From: a bacterium
GTDB taxonomy: Bacteria; Desulfobacterota; GWC2-55-46; DRQE01
Direction of reading: 5' to 3'
DNA: 10,402 nt
NCBI GenBank assembly: GCA_027017505.1
Contig: JALUQR010000141.1
Location: 1-10,402, forward strand
In this document: positions 6,928 to 10,402 of the stretch, piece by piece
Numbering within the stretch: position 1 is the first letter of the stretch
How the letters are laid out: every line of letters begins with the position of its first letter
The notes under the pieces: model-generated
Database searches by the model: none
The model's input: only the letters and a program-made list of their open reading frames with translations
Told to the model about the DNA's origin: nothing
Made by a program: the position numbers and the translations under genes

Positions 6928-7667
6928 ATTATTGCGGAGCCTGCAACAACTATTGCAAGGCTTACGATTTGAGCCACCCTGAAGGGGCCCAGCATGAGGC
7001 TATCTGCCCTTAAGGCCTCAACAAAAAACCTTCCCGCAGAGTAAAGCACAAGGTATGTGGCAAACACAAAGCCATCTTTGTGGTCTCTCTTTCTCAGCAC
7101 AAACCAGAGCACAAGAAATATAAAGAGGTTCAGTGTCATCTCATATAGCATCGTTGGGTGTATGGGTATGCCCGGGAATTCTCTTCCTGCGATGCTTTCC
7201 TGTGGGAAGACCACACCCCAGGGCAGTGTTGTTGGCACACCGTGGGCATCGCCATTCATGAAGTTGCCGAATCTGCCGAATGCCTGCCCCAGTATTATGG
7301 CAGGTGCAACTGCATCTGCCATCTTCCAGAAGGGTATGTGCTTTCTTTTAAGATACAGATATGCCACCGCAACACCACCCAGTATGCCACCGTGTATTGC
7401 AAGCCCTCCGTGCCATATGGCAGGTATCTCAAGGGGAACCCTTGAGTAGTACTGCCAGTTAAAGAGCACATAGTAGAGCCTTGCACCCACTATACCACCC
7501 ACAACACTCCATATAACAAAGTCCATCACCTCTTCTTCCTTAAGCCCTATGCCCTTTCTTTTCACCTCGTTCTTTATGAGCACACTGCCCACCACTATGG
7601 CAACCACATACATCAGCCCGTAGAAGCGAACTTCAAAGGGTCCAATCTTGAACAGAACAGGCCACAT
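6870..7667 (-). CDS. lgt: Prolipoprotein diacylglyceryl transferase
   Basis: Lgt is an inner-membrane enzyme that transfers diacylglycerol from phosphatidylglycerol to the lipobox cysteine of prelipoproteins. From the ATG at 7667 it has 265 residues and about seven hydrophobic segments (roughly 15-32, 51-68, 88-106, 117-134, 178-192, 200-212, 229-248). Family motifs are WHGGLAIHGG (85-94) with the essential His, GRFGNFMNGD (131-140) for the Lgt signature, and R213 in AGRFFVEALR. The open frame extends 66 codons upstream, but that part overlaps thiG and is Arg/Cys-rich non-membrane sequence, so I reject it. The ribosome-binding site before 7667 is weak (AAAGGA lies about 17 bases away). The gene sits between thiG and thiE, 32 bases after thiG, although it has no role in thiamine synthesis. 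Its last seven or so codons are read in another frame as the LYLITDR block of ThiE. Confidence 0.94.
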   Translation of the reverse strand: MWPVLFKIGPFEVRFYGLMYVVAIVVGSVLIKNEVKRKGIGLKEEEVMDFVIWSVVGGIVGARLYYVLFNWQYYSRVPLEIPAIWHGGLAIHGGILGGVAVAYLYLKRKHIPFWKMADAVAPAIILGQAFGRFGNFMNGDAHGVPTTLPWGVVFPQESIAGREFPGIPIHPTMLYEMTLNLFIFLVLWFVLRKRDHKDGFVFATYLVLYSAGRFFVEALRADSLMLGPFRVAQIVSLAIVVAGSAIIWKKKLWLKEEKQGLSSTL

Positions 7668-7699
7668 CTTTCTGGTTGTGTTATCCTTTCGTCTGTTTT

Positions 7700-8464
7700 T
7701 TAGAAGTCCTTTATGGGGCTTGACGCGGTGGCATAGAGCTTTTTGGGGATTCTGCCTGCAAGGTAGGCAAGTCTGCCTGCCTCTACTGCAAGCCTCATTG
7801 CCCTTGCCATACGCACCGGGTCTTTTGCGCCTGCTATGCCTGTGTTCATGAGCACGCCATCGCAACCAAGCTCCATTGCTATGGCTGCATCAGATGCGGT
7901 GCCCACACCTGCGTCCACGATTACGGGCACACTCACGCTTTCAAGTATTATCCGCAGGTTGTAGGGGTTTCTTATGCCGAGCCCGCTTCCTATTGGTGCT
8001 GCAAGGGGCATGACCGCCTGACAGCCAAGCTCCTCAAGCTTCAGGGCAACGACGGGGTCATCGTTCGTATAGGGAAGCACGGTAAAGCCATCTTCAAGCA
8101 GTATCCTTGCTGCCTCAAGAAGTGCCCTTGTATCTGGAAAGAGGGTCTTTTTGTCTCCTATGACCTCAAGCTTTATAAGCTCTGTGCCAAGGGCCTCTCT
8201 TGCAAGGTGTGCGGTGCGAACCGCCTCTTCAACGGTATAGCAATCCGCAGTGTTCGGCAGTATGGTGTACCGTGAGGTATCTATATGTGCAAGCAGTGAG
8301 TCCTGCGGATTAGAAAGGTCAACCCTTCTTACAGCCACTGTAACCACCTCTGCACCTGATGCATCGAGTGCGTCCTTCATGACCTCATTTGATGGGTATT
8401 TTCCTGTGCCCACCATGAGGCGTGAGGAGAACTCCCATTTGCCTATCCTGAGTTTATCGTCCAT
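7700..8464 (-). CDS. thiG: Thiazole synthase
   Basis: ThiG builds the thiazole phosphate ring from deoxyxylulose 5-phosphate, ThiS-thiocarboxylate and dehydroglycine. At 254 residues it has the usual family length and single TIM-barrel domain. Visible landmarks are SRLMVGTGKY (14-23), VRRVDL (45-50), LPNTADCYT (69-77), the Schiff-base lysine K98 in LIKLEVIGD, PLAAPIGSGLG (153-163) for phosphate binding, and VDAGVGTASDAA. The start ATG at 8464 is preceded by GGAGG in the 26-base gap after thiS. Its partners ThiS and the tyrosine lyase lie immediately upstream in the same transcript, consistent with the anaerobic tyrosine-derived route to dehydroglycine; no glycine oxidase gene (thiO) is present here. 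Confidence 0.97.
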   Translation of the reverse strand: MDDKLRIGKWEFSSRLMVGTGKYPSNEVMKDALDASGAEVVTVAVRRVDLSNPQDSLLAHIDTSRYTILPNTADCYTVEEAVRTAHLAREALGTELIKLEVIGDKKTLFPDTRALLEAARILLEDGFTVLPYTNDDPVVALKLEELGCQAVMPLAAPIGSGLGIRNPYNLRIILESVSVPVIVDAGVGTASDAAIAMELGCDGVLMNTGIAGAKDPVRMARAMRLAVEAGRLAYLAGRIPKKLYATASSPIKDF

Positions 8465-8490
8465 AGGGTGTTTTTCCTCCTTTCTGTATT

Positions 8491-8694
8491 TTATCCGCCT
8501 CCAACCATGCGGACTATCTCCACCCTGTCTCCCTCTTTAAGCTGGGTCAGATGGTGCTGGCTTCGGGGCACTATCTCGCGGTTGAGCTCCACCGCTGTGC
8601 CCTGTGCAGGTATGCCCAGGGTCTCAAGAAGGGCCTTCACGGTGGTTCCCTCTTCTACATCCATGGGCTTACCATTTACCTGTATCTTTGCCAC
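8491..8694 (-). CDS. thiS: Sulfur carrier protein ThiS
   Basis: ThiS is a 67-residue ubiquitin-like carrier that brings sulfur to ThiG as a C-terminal thiocarboxylate. It begins AKIQVNGKP, has the beta-grasp pattern EGTTVKALLETLGIP (15-29) and VELNREIVPR (35-44), and ends in VGGG, so the di-glycine tail needed for adenylation is exposed. The start codon is GTG at 8694, supported by AAAGGAGG six bases upstream in the 21-base gap after the tyrosine lyase gene. Activation needs an E1-like adenylyltransferase (ThiF or similar), which is not encoded in this window. Confidence 0.95.
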   Translation of the reverse strand: MAKIQVNGKPMDVEEGTTVKALLETLGIPAQGTAVELNREIVPRSQHHLTQLKEGDRVEIVRMVGGG

Positions 8695-8715
8695 CAGAGG
8701 CCTCCTTTGCGGGTA

Positions 8716-10083
8716 TCAGAGATAGAGGTCTCTTCTGCCCTCTTCAAGCTCTCTGAGTTTTTCCACCACATATCTTTTCACCCTCTCTTCCTTTATCTCT
8801 TCGAGTGCCCTCTGCAGGGCCTCATCGAATAGTCCTTTAAGCCCATTGAGCTCTCTATCGAGCATGTATTCCTTAAGCGTTATAATGGCATTTGCCTGGC
8901 AGAAGCCCTTCATAAGCCCCTGTGAGGTGATGGATGTAAACCTGCTTCCCACTCTACCCACCCTGTAGCATGTTGCACAGAGGCTTGGAAGCCTTCCCTC
9001 TTCCATAATGTCGAGCATTACCTCAAGAAGCCCTCTTTTATCGTCTGTTGAGAACTGCTCAAGGGTTTTTCCACCCTGTCTGTATCCACCGGGGTCTGTG
9101 CGTGACCCTGCACTCATCTGCGATGCACCCACCCTGAGCAGTTCCCTTCTCAGTCTGGCACCCTCTCTTGTGGAGACCACAACCCCTGCTGTGGGCACAC
9201 TCAGCCTGTATATGGCGGTAATCTTTTTAAGCTCCTCATCTGTAACCCTGTATTGCTCAAGCCTTTTCTGTGTAAGCAGGGCACCCTTTGCAGGCCGAAT
9301 CCTCGGAATGGATATGGTATGAGCATGGGTGCCATAGTTGCGGTAAAGATACGCAGAGTGCATGACAGTGGCAAGCACATCAAAACGGTAATCATAGAGA
9401 CCCAGCAGTGCACCTATGCCCACATCCTCAAAGCCTGCGGAAAGGGCCCTGTCCATGGCTGTAATGCGCCACATGTAGTTGCTCTTTGGCCCTGCAGGAT
9501 GCAGGTGTTCGTAGGTTGGCCTGTGGTAGGTCTCCTGAAAGACCTGGAAGACCCCGTAGCCTGCCTTCTTAAGCTCCCTCAGGGCAGATACATCCATGGG
9601 TGGTGCATTAAGATGCACTATCCTTATATCAGTCTCCCTGTATATGGCCCTTATGGCCTTTACAAGATAGTCCACATCTGCAAGGGGATCCTCACCAACA
9701 ACAAGAAGAAGCCTCTTAAAGCCCATCTCCTCGAGTGCCCTTGCCTCTTCCACTATCTCTTTTTCATTCAGTCTCTTTCTGGGCAACTCCCTGTTGGGGC
9801 TTCTGAAGCCACAGTACATGCAGGAGTTAACACAGTGGTTTGAAAGATAAAGGGGGGCAAAAAGCACCACCCTTTCTCCAAACACCCTTTTTTTGACACT
9901 GTCTGCCCGCTCGTAGATAAGGCTTAACTGCTCTGGCTCTGTAACATTCAGCAGTTTTACCACCTCTTCGGGCTCAAGCCCGCAGAGCCTTTCAGCCCTG
10001 TTGAGTATTGAAAGAAGCTCCTTCCTGTCTGGTGCATTCCTGCACTCTATGAGTCCGAGTATTTTTTCCTCGTTGATTATCAT
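8716..10083 (-). CDS. thiH/hydG: HydG-type radical SAM tyrosine lyase in the thiH position of the thi operon
   Basis: A 455-residue radical SAM tyrosine lyase. ThiH cleaves tyrosine to p-cresol and dehydroglycine for ThiG; HydG performs the same cleavage and processes the fragment to CO and CN for the [FeFe]-hydrogenase H-cluster. The radical SAM triad is C84, C88, C91 (CX3CX2C) in SNHCVNSCMYCGF. HTISIPRIRPA from H255 and MSAGSRTDPGGY (323-334) follow. The C-terminus is HydG-like: C369, C372 and C395 form an exact CX2CX22C motif within CATCYRVGR and GFCQANAIITLKEY, followed by about 60 residues ending RRDLYL. Canonical ThiH is about 370-380 residues and lacks this segment. By sequence it is HydG; by position (first gene behind a TPP riboswitch, before thiS and thiG) it should act as ThiH. 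The start is the ATG at 10083, seven bases after GGAAGG. The frame stays open to 10272 but that part is the riboswitch. No hydE, hydF or hydrogenase gene is visible. Confidence 0.92.
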   Translation of the reverse strand: MIINEEKILGLIECRNAPDRKELLSILNRAERLCGLEPEEVVKLLNVTEPEQLSLIYERADSVKKRVFGERVVLFAPLYLSNHCVNSCMYCGFRSPNRELPRKRLNEKEIVEEARALEEMGFKRLLLVVGEDPLADVDYLVKAIRAIYRETDIRIVHLNAPPMDVSALRELKKAGYGVFQVFQETYHRPTYEHLHPAGPKSNYMWRITAMDRALSAGFEDVGIGALLGLYDYRFDVLATVMHSAYLYRNYGTHAHTISIPRIRPAKGALLTQKRLEQYRVTDEELKKITAIYRLSVPTAGVVVSTREGARLRRELLRVGASQMSAGSRTDPGGYRQGGKTLEQFSTDDKRGLLEVMLDIMEEGRLPSLCATCYRVGRVGSRFTSITSQGLMKGFCQANAIITLKEYMLDRELNGLKGLFDEALQRALEEIKEERVKRYVVEKLRELEEGRRDLYL

Positions 10084-10098
10084 CTTTAAACCTTCCCT

Positions 10099-10132
10099 GA
10101 AATAGATAAGGCCACCCAGCATGTGGGCGGCC
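10099..10132 (-). terminator. Predicted riboswitch-controlled terminator
   Basis: On the minus strand a nine-pair hairpin (complement of 10124-10132 with 10110-10118, one G-U wobble, five-base loop) is followed by a moderately T-rich run, TTATCTATTTC. It lies between the aptamer and the start of the first gene. Its 5' arm begins GGCCGC (10127-10132), the exact complement of GCGGCC in the 3' strand of P1 (10157-10162). With P1 open, those pair and the CTTAAAGT/ACTTTAAG stem (10132-10139 with 10146-10153) forms inside, dismantling the hairpin. The U-tract is imperfect, so control by another mechanism is not excluded. Confidence 0.65.
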
Positions 10133-10156
10133 TTAAAGTAAAAACACTTTAAGCCC

Positions 10157-10254
10157 GGCCGCTTCCCTACGCTGGCATTACCCAGATCAGGTTCAAGGGG
10201 TCTTCCCTTCTCAAGGGAACTCTCAGCCCCTCCACAGGGGCTCCCCCAGCAGCC
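10157..10254 (-). promoter_or_regulatory. TPP riboswitch aptamer (THI element)
   Basis: The minus strand carries a canonical thiamine-pyrophosphate aptamer in the leader of the thi operon. P1 is GGCTGCT/AGCGGCC (complement of 10248-10254 and 10157-10163). P2 is AGCCCC/GGGGCT closing a TGTGGA loop (10225-10242) and runs into the conserved CTGAGA (complement of 10221-10226). P3 is a seven-pair TTCCCTT/AAGGGAA hairpin (10203-10219). The conserved TTGAACCTGATC and GGGTAATGCCAGCGTAGGGA blocks follow. TPP binding should stabilise P1 and reduce expression of the whole downstream operon, lgt included. Confidence 0.97.
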
Positions 10255-10285
10255 TGGAAACCTGTCAGCCAATAATTTTTAAATT

Positions 10286-10315
10286 AAGATACCAGCAATA
10301 AGCCCTGCTTGTCAA
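10286..10315 (-). promoter_or_regulatory. Predicted sigma-70 promoter of the thi operon
   Basis: On the minus strand TTGACA (complement of 10310-10315) is followed by an 18-base spacer and TATCTT (complement of 10286-10291), four of six matches to the -10 consensus. Transcription would start near 10279, about 25 bases before P1 of the TPP aptamer, which is the right place for a riboswitch-controlled operon. An A/T-rich stretch (10272-10287) surrounds the expected melting and start region. Confidence 0.65.
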
Positions 10316-10402
10316 GTGGCTTGGGGAAGGCCCCCAGAAATAGGTATAGACATACTTACCACCTGGAGGGCAAGGAGGATGAAACAAGGGATGTAAAAAG
10401 AG

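Noticed and set aside
7668..7865. 66-codon N-terminal extension of lgt
   Set aside because: It overlaps the 3' end of thiG out of frame, is Arg/Cys-rich with no membrane character, and Lgt normally begins close to its first membrane segment.
8840..9843. Several + strand open frames of 100-200 codons opposite the HydG/ThiH-like gene
   Set aside because: No recognisable domains or ribosome-binding sites, and they lie opposite conserved radical SAM motifs.
10084..10272. 63-codon N-terminal extension of the HydG/ThiH-like gene
   Set aside because: It is the translation of the TPP riboswitch and terminator; the ATG at 10083 has a ribosome-binding site and matches the N-terminus expected for the family.
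1..10402. CRISPR arrays, insertion sequences, phage or attachment sites
   Set aside because: I saw no repeated units, terminal inverted repeats, transposase motifs or direct repeats flanking the tRNA; the window looks like core chromosome.

Overview
This is a compact bacterial chromosomal segment with almost no intergenic space. Arg codons are mostly AGG/AGA, Ile is often ATA, and Lys/Glu content is high. Together with a HydG-type enzyme, a CXXCH-bearing DsbC-like protein and an oxygen-sensitive thiamine route, this points to an anaerobic, probably thermophilic bacterium of the Nitrospirota, Thermodesulfobacteriota or Aquificota type. That placement is inference from codon style and gene content; no phylogenetic marker in the window settles it.

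Left part (1-3337, + strand): dapF (5' end cut by the window edge), dapA and dapB form a tight lysine/diaminopimelate operon with gaps of 5-6 bases. A secreted DsbC-like thiol:disulfide isomerase follows 78 bases later. Its N-terminal extension carries a CXXCH motif.

Middle (3339-4900): a tRNA-Thr(CGU) lies on the minus strand with its own TTGACA promoter. Its 3' end is one base from the stop codon of the convergent dsbC-like gene. Divergently on the + strand is a REC-GAF-GGDEF response regulator, a predicted c-di-GMP synthase. It converges on the thiamine operon across 69 bases in which I see no convincing terminator.

Right part (4970-10315, minus strand): a thiamine operon is read right to left in the order promoter, TPP riboswitch, thiH-position gene, thiS, thiG, lgt, thiE, thiC. 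It supplies the thiazole half (tyrosine lyase, ThiS, ThiG), the pyrimidine half (ThiC) and the coupling step (ThiE). The lipoprotein enzyme gene lgt sits in the middle and overlaps thiE by 58 bases. ThiF and ThiD are not in the window. The gene in the thiH position encodes what looks like a full-length HydG (the [FeFe]-hydrogenase maturase), including its C-terminal CX2CX22C auxiliary-cluster motif, yet it is the first gene behind a TPP riboswitch. The riboswitch has a readable expression platform: the 3' strand of P1 can pair with the 5' arm of a downstream terminator hairpin. The last ~85 bases (10316-10402) hold nothing I can assign.
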